Assembly: GCF_000757725.1 (NCBI RefSeq)
Contig: NZ_JJMU01000033.1
Span: 31,404 to 95,403 of the forward strand
Direction of reading: 5' to 3'
Length of the DNA stretch: 64,000 nt
Source: Sphingobacterium deserti
GTDB taxonomy: Bacteria; Bacteroidota; Bacteroidia; Sphingobacteriales; Sphingobacteriaceae
How positions within the stretch are numbered: position 1 is the stretch's first letter; each line of letters starts with the position of its first letter. The translations under genes were made by a program, and so were the position numbers. Under the pieces are notes generated by a model. It ran no database searches and was not told the origin of the DNA. It worked only from the letters and a program-made list of their open reading frames with translations. Below are positions 8,860 to 17,438 of the stretch, piece after piece.

Positions 8860-9528
8860 ATGGAATTTGTAATTACCGGTGATGGATCCAACACCCTTTA
8901 CCATCCGGAGATAGGGGAACATTATCATTCTAAGCATGGCGCGCTTCAGGAAAGTCGGCATGTATTTATAGAAATGGGTCTGAATCATTTCTTACGAGAG
9001 GAAAATACGAATGAGGTGTCCGTTTTGGAGGTCGGATTTGGTACTGGATTAAATTTCTTATTGACGGCAGACGAAGCGATAAAGAAATCCTTGCAGCTGC
9101 GCTATTGTGGCATTGAGGCTTATCCACTAGCAACAGATGTGATTTTCGCTACGGGGTATAACCAATTTGTGCAACCCGCTACTTGGGATGCTTTTCTCCG
9201 GCAGTACTCGGCGGCATTAAAGGAGGGTGTGGAATTTTCTGCAGCTGTCTCTCTGAAAATTGCGCACGAGAAGTTGATATCCTTCCAGTCGCACGATACG
9301 TTTGATGTATTGTATTTTGACGCTTTTGCCGCAATCCATCAACCGGAGATGTGGACTGATGAGTCGTTGGCACACATCTGTTCGTTTCTAAAACCGGGGG
9401 GAGTTTTCGTTACCTACGCCATAACAGGTAATTTGAAAAGGTCCATGAAAGCGTTGGGGTTTACAGTAGAGAAAGCGCCAGGTGCCCCCGGCAAGCGGGA
9501 AATGTTACGAGCGACGAAGGTTGGTTAG
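8860..9528 (+). CDS. mnmD: MnmD-type tRNA U34 (mnm5s2U) methyltransferase
   Basis: 222 residues, matching the stand-alone methyltransferase domain of bifunctional MnmC (formerly DUF752). The SAM-binding loop is EVGFGTGLNFLLT at about residues 57-69. The catalytic-region motif is YFDAFAAIHQPEMWT (about 154-168), and the C-terminus has the family ending PGAPGKREMLRA. The enzyme would convert nm5s2U to mnm5s2U at the wobble position of tRNAs. No FAD-dependent MnmC oxidase domain is fused. It diverges from the symporter gene with a 54-base gap. Confidence 0.9.
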   Translation: MEFVITGDGSNTLYHPEIGEHYHSKHGALQESRHVFIEMGLNHFLREENTNEVSVLEVGFGTGLNFLLTADEAIKKSLQLRYCGIEAYPLATDVIFATGYNQFVQPATWDAFLRQYSAALKEGVEFSAAVSLKIAHEKLISFQSHDTFDVLYFDAFAAIHQPEMWTDESLAHICSFLKPGGVFVTYAITGNLKRSMKALGFTVEKAPGAPGKREMLRATKVG

Positions 9529-9530
9529 AA

Positions 9531-9735
9531 GTGAGTAGTGCGTAGTGAGTAATGCGTAGTGAGTAGTCCGTAATGCGAAATGAGAATAGATGTTAGTAGA
9601 TAGTATTTAGACAGGTGTAGTGCGTATAGCGTAGTGCGAGAAATTAAAATATCCACACTACTTTATCGCTTCCAACCAATATTCGACTGTCACATTTGAG
9701 GGGGTATTGCGTAATGCGTATAGCGTAATGCGAAG
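9531..9735. repeat. Degenerate GTAGTGCGTAATGCG-type repeats
   Basis: Variants of GTAGTGAGTAATGCG occur head to tail at 9531-9582, again at 9618-9640 and at 9706-9732. A 16-base word, TTTATCGCTTCCAACC, occurs at 9662 and again near 9747. The reverse complement of the same repeat type appears at 63827-63850. No gene is seen here. Confidence 0.65.
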
Positions 9736-9821
9736 GGTATTCTATATTTTATCGCTTCCAACCATTATTAAACGAAATGTCGCATCGAAAGCTTTGCAAT
9801 ATGTAGACATTTGCCATTGCA

Positions 9822-9923
9822 CCAACCCTCCCTGCAAAGGTTTCAAGCGACGGGGTTTTGGTTCCTTTTGCCCTACAAAAGGAACGCCCTGTCCTGGCTA
9901 AGGACGGAAAGGTTGAGGGTTGG
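9822..9923. repeat. Composite palindromic (REP-like) element
   Basis: The outer arms CCAACCCTC (9822-9830) and GAGGGTTGG (9915-9923) are exact inverted repeats. Inside are a perfect 10-bp hairpin, GTTCCTTTTG-CCCTA-CAAAAGGAAC (9861-9885), and a 5-bp hairpin, GTCCT-GGCTA-AGGAC (9891-9905). The element would fold into a branched RNA or cruciform. It looks like one of the intergenic palindromic repeats common in Bacteroidota. No protein frame is convincing. Confidence 0.6.
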
Positions 9924-9950
9924 ACAACCTGTTTAAGAAACCATACTACC

Positions 9951-9991
9951 TTACAAAAGTATTTGCCCTGCCGCGGCATGCGGCGGAAGGG
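9951..9991 (+). repeat. 41-base dispersed repeat, copy 1
   Basis: These 41 bases occur again, exactly and inverted, at 63940-63980. They contain the GC-rich palindromic core CCGCGGCATGCGG. The bases that follow (gggattggtattgagt, 10001-10016) also recur inverted at 63847-63862, so both sites carry versions of one larger element. Confidence 0.85.
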
Positions 9992-10094
9992 ATGTGTGCT
10001 GGGATTGGTATTGAGTAATGTGAATTGAGATAATAGTATACAGTACTTAGTAGGTATGGAAGAAATTTTAAAAATAAATATTAATAAATCAAAA

Positions 10095-10127
10095 AGGCCA
10101 CATCTGCATGATTCGCAGATGTGGCCT
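10095..10127 (-). terminator. Rho-independent terminator of the FKBP gene
   Basis: A perfect 13-bp stem, AGGCCACATCTGC / GCAGATGTGGCCT, has a 7-base loop and is followed on the minus strand by TTTTGATTT. It begins 25 bases after the stop codon of the gene ending at 10152. Confidence 0.85.
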
Positions 10128-10151
10128 CTTAACTTATATGGAAATGGGCTA

Positions 10152-10655
10152 CTATTCGTGTCCTGAATGACCGTCAGCACCATGAGCATGTCCATGAGAC
10201 AATTCCTCTTCCGTTGCCGGGCGAACGCCTAACACTTCAATATCGAAATTCAATGTTTTTCCAGCCATTGGGTGGTTAAGATCAGCGATTACAGCTTCTG
10301 GTGTAACTTCGATCACTACTGCACGAAATTGGTTTCCTTGATTGTCTTGCAAAGGCAATACTTCACCAACTGGAGGAAGTCCTGTCTCGTTAAACATATC
10401 TGCAGGAAGTTGTGCTACCGCACGGTCATCTTTCTCGCCATATGCGTCAACCGCACTTAACGTGAATGATGTTTTATCGCCTTCGCCAAGGCCTGCAATG
10501 TTTTCTTCAAACTTAGGCAACATCATACCTACGCCATATAGAAAAGTCAAAGGGTTTTCATTTGTCGTCTCTTCCACAAAAGTTTTCTCACCGTTTTCTT
10601 CGATTGTGTGAAGTTTGTAATTCAACGTGACTACGTTGTTGTTTTCTATTGCCAT
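10152..10655 (-). CDS. FKBP-type peptidyl-prolyl isomerase, SlyD-like with His-rich tail
   Basis: 167 residues. The N-terminal FKBP half has the flap pattern LTFLYGVGMMLPKFEENIAG and GEGDKTSFTL. An inserted chaperone-type (IF) domain follows from about residue 75 (AYGEKDDRAVAQLPADMF), as in SlyD. The protein ends in a histidine-rich tail with five histidines (SHGHAHGADGHSGHE), which in SlyD binds nickel. There is no signal peptide, so it is a cytoplasmic folding helper, perhaps also handling metal. It starts 5 bases after the stop of the upstream thioredoxin-domain gene (10661-12691), so the pair forms an operon, closed by the hairpin at 10095-10127. Confidence 0.9.
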   Translation of the reverse strand: MAIENNNVVTLNYKLHTIEENGEKTFVEETTNENPLTFLYGVGMMLPKFEENIAGLGEGDKTSFTLSAVDAYGEKDDRAVAQLPADMFNETGLPPVGEVLPLQDNQGNQFRAVVIEVTPEAVIADLNHPMAGKTLNFDIEVLGVRPATEEELSHGHAHGADGHSGHE

Positions 10656-10660
10656 CTTGT

Positions 10661-12691
10661 TTAATTTATTTGGGACGAATCCCTGTTATCATTTAACAAC
10701 TGTAACAGGTCTACCACAGACTTTTGTGGTAAGCTACAGGTCTTATTTCGACAAAGGTATGCTTTTGATTCCAAACCTTCTTTATCCATTAACAATGGTA
10801 AGCTACTTTTTGTTCCTCCTATCGTAATTTTATTCGGGATGTAGTGTATATCTAGCTCCTCACGCCAATCCGAAGCGCTGGTTCCGGTCAAGGCAATTTC
10901 ATTTGTTCCGTATATATGTTCTAGTAGCTGTATGGCCCAATTGGAATAGGCAGAGCCGTATTGTTTAATATGGGGAAAGACGTTGGCAAACACTTGATCG
11001 GCAATAGCGAGATAGTCATCGTGGTCAAAAAGTGTAGCGAATCGGTAAAGGCTGCGCACCATGCAGGAGGAAGATGCCGGGATCACGTTATCCATTATTT
11101 CACTTTTGCGGGTGATCAATTTTTCGCCCGCCGCCGCAGACGTATAGAAGAAGGTGGCTTCCTCCTTATCATAAAATAAGGCAATAGCCTGATCCGCCAA
11201 CGCTCTTGCTTTAAAGAGCCAATGCTCTTCAAAGGTCGCTTCATACAAGGCTGTAAAACTTTCTATCGTAAAGGCGTAGTCGTCGAGAAAGCCCGGTATC
11301 GCTCTATTTTGGTCAGCAGGCTGATGAAGCAATGCTTCGCCGGAAAAGCAGTGGTTAATGATGAAGTCTGCCGTTTGTTTAGCAAGTGCTAAGTATTCCG
11401 CTTTTCGAAACGTGCGGTATGCATCCACAAAGCCCTTTAACAGCAACGCGTTCCAAGTCGTTAATTGTTTGTGATCTAAGCCCGGCCTGATACGGTTCTG
11501 CCGGTAGGCGTAAAGCTTTTGTTTGATCTCTTTCAGATAGCTTTGCCATTCATCCGGAGCGAAACCACTTTCCGAGGCGAGTTGGTCTGCTTCCATGTCG
11601 CAATGCAATACATTGGTATGTTCCTCTTGCCAATTTCCAGATTCGGTAATATTGTAGTACGCTAAAAACAATGGCGCATCTTCGCCAAGAACGTCTTCGA
11701 TCTCGCTTTTGCTAAAACTATAAAACTTGCCTTCTACGCCTTCACTATCTGCATCAAGCGCCGCAAAGAAACCTCCGTTGTCGGCTTGCATTTCGCGTTG
11801 CGCCCAAGCAATTGTTTCGGAAACCACCCGTTCATATTTGCTGTTAGGCTTTTGTTGGTAAGCTTCTGCGTAAAGGGAAATAAGTTGACCGTTATCGTAG
11901 AGCATCTTTTCAAAGTGTGGGATGTGCCACTGTCCATCGACAGAATACCGAGCGAAGCCACCGCCGATGTGGTCATAAATCCCACCATTGGCAATCTTCT
12001 CTAGCGTGAAGTGAACATGTAGGAGAACATCTTGGTCTTTAGTAAGTGCAGCATAGCGGAGGAAAAATAGCCAATTATTTGGTAGTGGAAACTTGGGCGC
12101 CCGGTTATAGCCTCCATCTTCATCATCAAACTGCTCGACCCAGGGTTTTACAATAGCGTCCAAGTCAGCAACAGTGTACGCGGAAGGAATAGGTGTTATA
12201 GGTAGACGCTCTGCTTTATGTATCCCGGCCGTCAAGCGGACTGCATAATCAATAGCTACATCCGGCGTCTCTTCCCACATCTGAGCGATTTGAAGCAACA
12301 CCTGCTGCCAGTCCTGCGGCCGAAAGTAGGTGCCGCCATAAATGGGGCGGCCATCCGGCAGGCAGATGCAATTTAGCGGCCAGCCACCTGCGTTGGTCAT
12401 CAGCTGAACAGCAATCATATAGATTTGATCAATATCCGGGCGCTCTTCGCGGTCTATTTTGATGGAAACAAAGAAGCGATTCATAGTTTCGGCTATGGCC
12501 TCGTTTTCGAAGCTTTCGCGCTCCATTACATGACACCAATGGCATGCCGAGTAGCCAATGCTTACGATTATAAGCTTATTTTCTTCTTTGGCCTTATGTA
12601 GTGCCTCATCGCCCCAAGGCATCCAATTTACTGGATTGTGTGCATGTTGTTGTAGGTAAGGAGAGTTTTCTTGTTGGAGTTGATTTGCCAT
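10661..12691 (-). CDS. Thioredoxin-domain protein of the YyaL/DUF255 family
   Basis: 676 residues. The N-terminal 170 residues form a thioredoxin-like DUF255 domain with the diagnostic [13 protein letters not shown] motif (cysteines 50 and 53). The rest is an all-helical (alpha/alpha)6 barrel-like domain with repeated aromatic segments such as [18 protein letters not shown] and [20 protein letters not shown]. The family occurs from bacteria to humans (SPATA20); a thiol-disulphide role is assumed and no reaction is established. No signal peptide is visible. It is the first gene of the two-gene operon with the SlyD-like isomerase. Confidence 0.92.
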   Translation of the reverse strand: MANQLQQENSPYLQQHAHNPVNWMPWGDEALHKAKEENKLIIVSIGYSACHWCHVMERESFENEAIAETMNRFFVSIKIDREERPDIDQIYMIAVQLMTNAGGWPLNCICLPDGRPIYGGTYFRPQDWQQVLLQIAQMWEETPDVAIDYAVRLTAGIHKAERLPITPIPSAYTVADLDAIVKPWVEQFDDEDGGYNRAPKFPLPNNWLFFLRYAALTKDQDVLLHVHFTLEKIANGGIYDHIGGGFARYSVDGQWHIPHFEKMLYDNGQLISLYAEAYQQKPNSKYERVVSETIAWAQREMQADNGGFFAALDADSEGVEGKFYSFSKSEIEDVLGEDAPLFLAYYNITESGNWQEEHTNVLHCDMEADQLASESGFAPDEWQSYLKEIKQKLYAYRQNRIRPGLDHKQLTTWNALLLKGFVDAYRTFRKAEYLALAKQTADFIINHCFSGEALLHQPADQNRAIPGFLDDYAFTIESFTALYEATFEEHWLFKARALADQAIALFYDKEEATFFYTSAAAGEKLITRKSEIMDNVIPASSSCMVRSLYRFATLFDHDDYLAIADQVFANVFPHIKQYGSAYSNWAIQLLEHIYGTNEIALTGTSASDWREELDIHYIPNKITIGGTKSSLPLLMDKEGLESKAYLCRNKTCSLPQKSVVDLLQLLNDNRDSSQIN

Positions 12692-12937
12692 AGTAACGAA
12701 GTTACGTAAATTTTATACATGGAAGATTTGGGTTGTCACGAGCTGCTTTCGAAGCGCCTTTCAAGGATACATATTCCATTGGATTGAAATGCGCTTAGTC
12801 GGTATGCAACTGAAATCTTCTACGCTTGGAACGATGCTACGTAAAGTTTGTTCTGTATGGGAAGGACCCTGATCTTCCGTTTGATTGAAAAATGTTCGTG
12901 CTTAATGCCAGTAAATAAGGAAATCCAATGTCTAGAT

Positions 12938-13435
12938 CTATTCTTCAATAACGTGCTCCAAGCGTGCTGTATTCGCGGATAAAGTCGAATAATCAAGTCC
13001 TTCTTCCAACGTCAAGCAGGCGGCGTACGACGTTTTAAGATTGATATATTCATTAGCGATGTAGTCAATTAAATCGGACAGTCCGGGGTTATGTCCAAAC
13101 AATAGCACGCGATCGTAGTTTGCTGAGACTTGATTCAAACGTTTCAGTATGTGCAGGTAATGCGCCTCGTAGATCGTAGGCTCCCAAACGATCTCTTCTT
13201 CCGGATAACCTAATGATTGGGCGAAGATCCGTGCGGTTTGGGCGGCGCGGTTCGCAGTGGATGATATGATAAGGGTTCGTTTATCAATAGGTGAGATTTT
13301 GGTTTTTATTTTTTCGGCTACCGCAAGCGAACGAGCTATCCCTTTTTCTACAAGGTCACGATTAAAATCCTCTTTTGAGAATGAATGTTCCTCCGCTTTT
13401 CCGTGCCGGATGATGTATAGTTTCTTCGAGTCCAT
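12938..13435 (-). CDS. sixA: SixA-type phosphohistidine phosphatase
   Basis: 165 residues from the ATG at 13435. An in-frame start at 13483 adds 16 unrelated residues before the conserved MDSKKLYIIRHGKAEEH. The phosphohistidine motif RHG is at residues 10-12, and the second catalytic histidine is in LLFGHNPGLSDL. The protein is a minimal branch-2 histidine phosphatase lacking extra insertions, as in SixA, which in E. coli removes phosphate from histidine phosphotransfer proteins. The cytoplasmic target here is unknown. It marks the last ordinary chromosomal gene before the AT-rich toxin/glycan block. The 246 bases downstream (12692-12937) hold no gene I can support. Confidence 0.88.
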   Translation of the reverse strand: MDSKKLYIIRHGKAEEHSFSKEDFNRDLVEKGIARSLAVAEKIKTKISPIDKRTLIISSTANRAAQTARIFAQSLGYPEEEIVWEPTIYEAHYLHILKRLNQVSANYDRVLLFGHNPGLSDLIDYIANEYINLKTSYAACLTLEEGLDYSTLSANTARLEHVIEE

Positions 13436-13786
13436 GGATAAATATAAGAATGTACATGGATAAATCGACATTTTCGGAGCCAAAATATCATCAATTTCTT
13501 TTTCATAAAAGGTTTACATAATTGTCATTTTGTATCGTTCGGCTTTTGTTAATTTTAATCTTTTAGAATGTGCACTGCATACGGTCTCAATTAAATTTAT
13601 TTTAATGCGGTATTATGAGTTATTTTGATGAATTAATTGTTTCTTTTTTAGTTTTTTGTTGATTTAAATCAATAATTATATTTTTCATTTAAAATAATAT
13701 TCGTTTAAATATTATTTGTTTAATTATTTTTCTTTAACTTGTGGTGGGTTTTATCCAAAGGTTATTTAACTAACGAAGACTGAAAT
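13436..13786. other. AT-rich gene-free region upstream of the toxin pair
   Basis: There is no credible coding frame. From about 13540 the sequence is very AT-rich, with runs of T and repeated TTTAATTATTTTT-like words. It must hold the promoter of the MACPF gene and that of sixA, but no element matches the -33/-7 consensus at correct spacing. The long AT-rich leader is compatible with foreign origin or silencing. Confidence 0.5.
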
Positions 13787-15232
13787 ATGAAAAGACCATT
13801 ATTTTTACTGGCAATTGTTGCCCTGTTTGCCTCGTGTAACAAAGAGCAACTGAAATTGGAAGAAAAAGATGTTGCAGTGACAAAAAACTTAGCCATGACA
13901 TCTGTCCGTGCAAGGTCTGCCGGAATGGGGCCTTATGACGTATTGGGGAATGGGTATGATGTAACTGGGCGATATGCAGATGCACATTCCGCGGGATTTA
14001 AGATAATCGATGTCGGCAGGTTAAAGCAAGATTTTGCTGACCGAGTTGTAGAAGAGCGCCCCCTTGCACAGAGCTATGTCGAGGAATTTGGTGAAGATGC
14101 AGAGCAATACTCTAAATCTGTCTCCAACAAAGTCTCCGCGACTGCCAGTTACAAACTTTTTGGCGCGAGCTTGACAACTTCATTCAATTATCAAAACGAT
14201 CAAAGTAGTTCGTTTGATGCCAAATATATCTATGGGAGCTATAAGTTAATGGTAAAGCAAAAGAGGTATAGAATAAATGCAGATGCCAATATTTTGAGAA
14301 ATTACCTGACTCCTGAATTCTTGTCTGATCTTGCTAATTATTCCAGCCAGCAATTGATCAATGCATATGGGACACATGTGATGGTAGATATTTATACTGG
14401 TGGTCGGTTAGATCTAATGTATCAATCGCAAACCAAGAATCAAAATCGAACGGAAGCGGCCCGTGTAGGAATCAAAGTTGGCGCTAGTTTCGGTTTCGAT
14501 GTTTCTGTAGAAACTGCAAATAGCGTTGACGTAAGGTCTTCTCACCAAAATTTTTCTAGAAAGTTGGTTTATAATACTTTCGGCGGAGATCCTACAAGGC
14601 AATTGCGTGGTGAGTTAAATTTGGATCTCAGTGTGCCCAAAATCAGTATTACTGCTTGGCAAAACAGTGTCACACCAGAAAACGCGGTGCTGGTCGATTT
14701 CGGATACAATGGTTTAATCCCTATTTACGATCTGATAGCAGACCCATCGAAAAGAAGTGTAGTCATGGCTGCTGTTAATCAGTATATAAGTAGTGGCCAA
14801 ACAAATAATTATTATTCGAAAAGTCCCGTCTATTCGCTTTATTTCGATGGAAACCGATTACTTAGGGATCCGAAAAAGGATAACCACGTTCTTAGTATGT
14901 ACCCTGGAGATGAAGATCAAAGTTACTTAAACGAAGGCATAGCATTTTATGCATTCCGATATAAAAAACCTGGAACAATTCCGGTTTACAGGTATAGAAA
15001 CGATTTGATCAATAATAACTTCTTTACAAAAGACTTGGGGACCTATACCAATTATAGGTATGAGGGAATAGTCTTTTATGTCTATCCAACAGCAAATGCT
15101 ACGACCGAATTCAAACTCCAGCCTATTTACCGACATTGGAGCGATTACCATATGAACCATTATTTCACTGCTAAAGCTGGGAATTTTAATAGATACAGAT
15201 TCGAGCGAATTGAATTTTATGTGCCGCAGTAA
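13787..15232 (+). CDS. MACPF (membrane attack complex/perforin) domain lipoprotein
   Basis: 481 residues. A lipoprotein signal ends at cysteine 17 (LFASC). The MACPF domain (about 45-330) shows the family signature AYGTHVMVDIYTGG at 193-206, with the conserved double glycine that bends the central sheet. Regions rich in S, A, N and Q on either side (about 105-145 and 215-255) are candidates for the membrane-inserting hairpins. The C-terminus (about 345-481) contains three similar modules with an aromatic EGI(A/V)FY pattern and YRxxxDxxNNxFFT; the latter resembles a repeat found on many secreted proteins and may bind glycans. MACPF lipoproteins of Bacteroides (BSAPs) kill related strains by pore formation; an antibacterial role is inferred here. 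The next gene is another pore-forming-fold protein. Confidence 0.85.
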   Translation: MKRPLFLLAIVALFASCNKEQLKLEEKDVAVTKNLAMTSVRARSAGMGPYDVLGNGYDVTGRYADAHSAGFKIIDVGRLKQDFADRVVEERPLAQSYVEEFGEDAEQYSKSVSNKVSATASYKLFGASLTTSFNYQNDQSSSFDAKYIYGSYKLMVKQKRYRINADANILRNYLTPEFLSDLANYSSQQLINAYGTHVMVDIYTGGRLDLMYQSQTKNQNRTEAARVGIKVGASFGFDVSVETANSVDVRSSHQNFSRKLVYNTFGGDPTRQLRGELNLDLSVPKISITAWQNSVTPENAVLVDFGYNGLIPIYDLIADPSKRSVVMAAVNQYISSGQTNNYYSKSPVYSLYFDGNRLLRDPKKDNHVLSMYPGDEDQSYLNEGIAFYAFRYKKPGTIPVYRYRNDLINNNFFTKDLGTYTNYRYEGIVFYVYPTANATTEFKLQPIYRHWSDYHMNHYFTAKAGNFNRYRFERIEFYVPQ

Positions 15233-15320
15233 GTGGTTGAAATCAATTTTCGTGTCCGTAAATCTCAAAAGAAATTTTTGCTTGATTAAAGTTGTTATTT
15301 TTTTAAAATTATATCTTGCC

Positions 15321-16820
15321 ATGTTAAAAAAATCAATATTCTTTATTATTCCTTTTCTCACCTTGTTTTGTTCATGTGAGAAAAATGTAGAATCTATAGA
15401 TTCGATTGAAGATTTTATAGAAAATCTTGACGGTAACGTCGATAATCAGTTTAAAGATTTCAGTACGCCAATCCAATCATGGTCGGCAGTCAATCTTAGA
15501 TCTTATAAGTCTACTTTGGTTAGATCTTCCCCAGACCCAAATGGGTGTGTAACACTTAGTCATTCTCAATCTCGAACCTTTGATAAGCTTGCGGTACTAA
15601 ACCCCAATTCGGAAATGATGTATATTGGTTCGTTGCTAGACGGTGCGTCAATGCAAAATGGTGACTATACTCCTTTTTTCTTATCCCCTTCTTATGTTAG
15701 GAAACCAGTCACATTCTCCGTATCCTTACAAGGTTCCAACGGAGTTGTGAAAAAAACAATTGAGCCGAGTTTGTCTAATTTTCGCGTATCAATGCAACAA
15801 ATTTTAAATGCAGATATTGTTGGGGAGCAACCGGCTAATTTCACATTCGAAATTAAACAAGCGCGATCAAAATCGGAGATACAAATGAATATTGGAGTCA
15901 ATTTGAGTTTTGGCAGTATTTTCAGTTCTTTCGCCAATTTCAATGAAAGTACAGTTTCCACAAAGAAGTACTATTTATTAAAAATCTATCAAAAATTTTT
16001 TAGTGCGGATATTGATATTCCACAAAATGGTGATCTTTTTAATAAACCTATGGACTTTAATGGTTCGCTCGCTCCATTGTATGTATCTTCCATTGACTAT
16101 GGACGGAGCGCTTACTTTTTACTTGAGAGTTCATATGATTCTGTGAGCGTTCACAAATCACTAAATACTACTTTTTCTTATTGGAAAGTAGGAGCAGGGT
16201 TTAATATTAGTGGAGAAGATAAGCAGGTTTTGGATGAGTTAAAAATTAGCGGGACCGTTATCGGAGGTTCGTCAAGCGATGCCGCGACTACTATACAAGG
16301 TGTTGAGGGCTTTAAAAACTACGTTATAAAGGGAGGAAGTCTTTCTGGGAACTCTAGGGGAGAGATCATCGCCTATCGATTAAGGAGTGCGCAGAACAAT
16401 TCCGTATTTCGTACAGTTATTCAAGGTAATTATCAGACAAAGGAGTGTCCACAAATGATACCGAATGGCGTATTTGTGCAAAATGTTACGAACGGTCAAG
16501 TGTCCGTTATGTTCGATGGTAGGCTCAGGCATATCCAACGCCATGAAACGTTGAGAGGGTTGTTTGACTTGAAAATACCTCAAGATTTGAGGAACTTTAC
16601 TGCTGAGCAATTGACAAATGTCCCTTTGGGCGTCGGTCTAGGCCCTGATAATGGTTTGATAAGAACTAGGAATAATAATATGATTTATTTTAGGGAAGGC
16701 ACTTCGTTAAGGCATGTCGCTAGTTCTGACGTATTTCAAAAATACAAATTTAGAGTGGCGACTATTAAAGATGTTCCATCTATACCTGCTGGACATCGGG
16801 TAGGTGCCCCGTTATTCTAA
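15321..16820 (+). CDS. Thiol-activated cytolysin (CDC)-like lipoprotein
   Basis: 499 residues from the ATG at 15321. An upstream TTG at 15210 overlaps the previous gene and lies before the real signal peptide MLKKSIFFIIPFLTLFCSC (lipid cysteine probably 19). The CDC-type core spans about 65-360, with PNSEMMYIGSLLDG (compare the PGALV segment of cytolysins), a YYLL...FSADIDIP segment at 217-233, SSIDYGRSAYFLLESS at 256-271 (compare VAYGRxxYxKLET) and the glycine pair in SGTVIGGSSSD at 310-320. The cysteine/tryptophan undecapeptide that binds cholesterol membranes is absent. Instead the C-terminus has two related modules (390-440 and 444-499), each with R(L)RH(I/V) and a proline/glycine ending. 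Probably a pore-forming toxin partner of the MACPF protein 88 bases upstream. Confidence 0.75.
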   Translation: MLKKSIFFIIPFLTLFCSCEKNVESIDSIEDFIENLDGNVDNQFKDFSTPIQSWSAVNLRSYKSTLVRSSPDPNGCVTLSHSQSRTFDKLAVLNPNSEMMYIGSLLDGASMQNGDYTPFFLSPSYVRKPVTFSVSLQGSNGVVKKTIEPSLSNFRVSMQQILNADIVGEQPANFTFEIKQARSKSEIQMNIGVNLSFGSIFSSFANFNESTVSTKKYYLLKIYQKFFSADIDIPQNGDLFNKPMDFNGSLAPLYVSSIDYGRSAYFLLESSYDSVSVHKSLNTTFSYWKVGAGFNISGEDKQVLDELKISGTVIGGSSSDAATTIQGVEGFKNYVIKGGSLSGNSRGEIIAYRLRSAQNNSVFRTVIQGNYQTKECPQMIPNGVFVQNVTNGQVSVMFDGRLRHIQRHETLRGLFDLKIPQDLRNFTAEQLTNVPLGVGLGPDNGLIRTRNNNMIYFREGTSLRHVASSDVFQKYKFRVATIKDVPSIPAGHRVGAPLF

Positions 16821-17438
16821 ATTTTCTATACTCGCGCTAAAATGCTAGAACCGCGGTATGTTTAAGGATAATTTGATCCTCTTGTAAGTGCATTTTTTAT
16901 TGTTAAATAATAGGCCAAAAAATGATCCAAATTCAAGATTTTTCGTCACTAATTGTAACAATACTTTATTCATAAGTTTTTTGGATAAATCTATAGCTGC
17001 TCAAATTAGTTATACTATGGGCTTCCGTGCCAGCTTTTTGTCTTTTTAAATCAGCAACTTGTTATTATTACTGAAATGTTGAAGTTTTTTTTTACGGCCA
17101 AATATTTCGCTACCTAATTAGCATGGGAGTAAGCAGTGAACGTGGTTAGGTCGATTTTATTTGCCGAAATCACGGGCATCATCCGACCAAAATCATAGGT
17201 CTATTCTGTCCGTAATATCCATTATTTTAGCAATTGTAGCTGTTAGCCTACAAAATTCCTATATTTCATAAGTTTCTGTCAGATAAGTTTTTGTATCGAT
17301 TTTTTTCGTAAAATGCCTGTTGATTTTTGTTGATTTACGATTAGTTTGTAATTCCCGGACTATCTCGAGAAAAGCGCTCGTAAAAGTTGGTTTGTTTCGG
17401 TCATCGATTGAAACTATATTCGTGCATAATCCAGAAAA
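16821..17438. other. Gene-free region after the cytolysin-like gene
   Basis: Both strands lack a plausible gene. The region is AT-rich and shows no clear terminator hairpin. Its last 50 bases hold a good promoter for the next gene (17391-17422). The size is unusual for this compact window, so a small RNA or a decayed gene is possible, but I see no positive evidence of either. Confidence 0.5.
17391..17422 (+). promoter_or_regulatory. Promoter of the beta-propeller lipoprotein gene
   Basis: TTTG at 17391-17394, a 20-base spacer and TATATTCG at 17415-17422 fit the Bacteroidota -33/-7 promoter (TTTG, TAnnTTTG) with one mismatch. The ATG lies at 17439. Confidence 0.55.

Noticed and set aside
8806..8988. 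Longer N-terminus for the DAACS symporter
   Set aside because: It would overlap the start of the divergent mnmD gene by 129 bases and has no similarity to transporter N-termini.
9749..10195. Open frame of 148 codons on the minus strand
   Set aside because: It runs through the repeat elements and the FKBP terminator and overlaps the FKBP coding end; its composition is not protein-like.
13436..13483. Longer N-terminus for SixA
   Set aside because: The added 16 residues are hydrophobic and unrelated, and the family begins at the M just before the RHG motif.
15210..15320. Earlier TTG start for the cytolysin-like gene
   Set aside because: It overlaps the MACPF coding end and would place 37 residues before a clear lipoprotein signal peptide.
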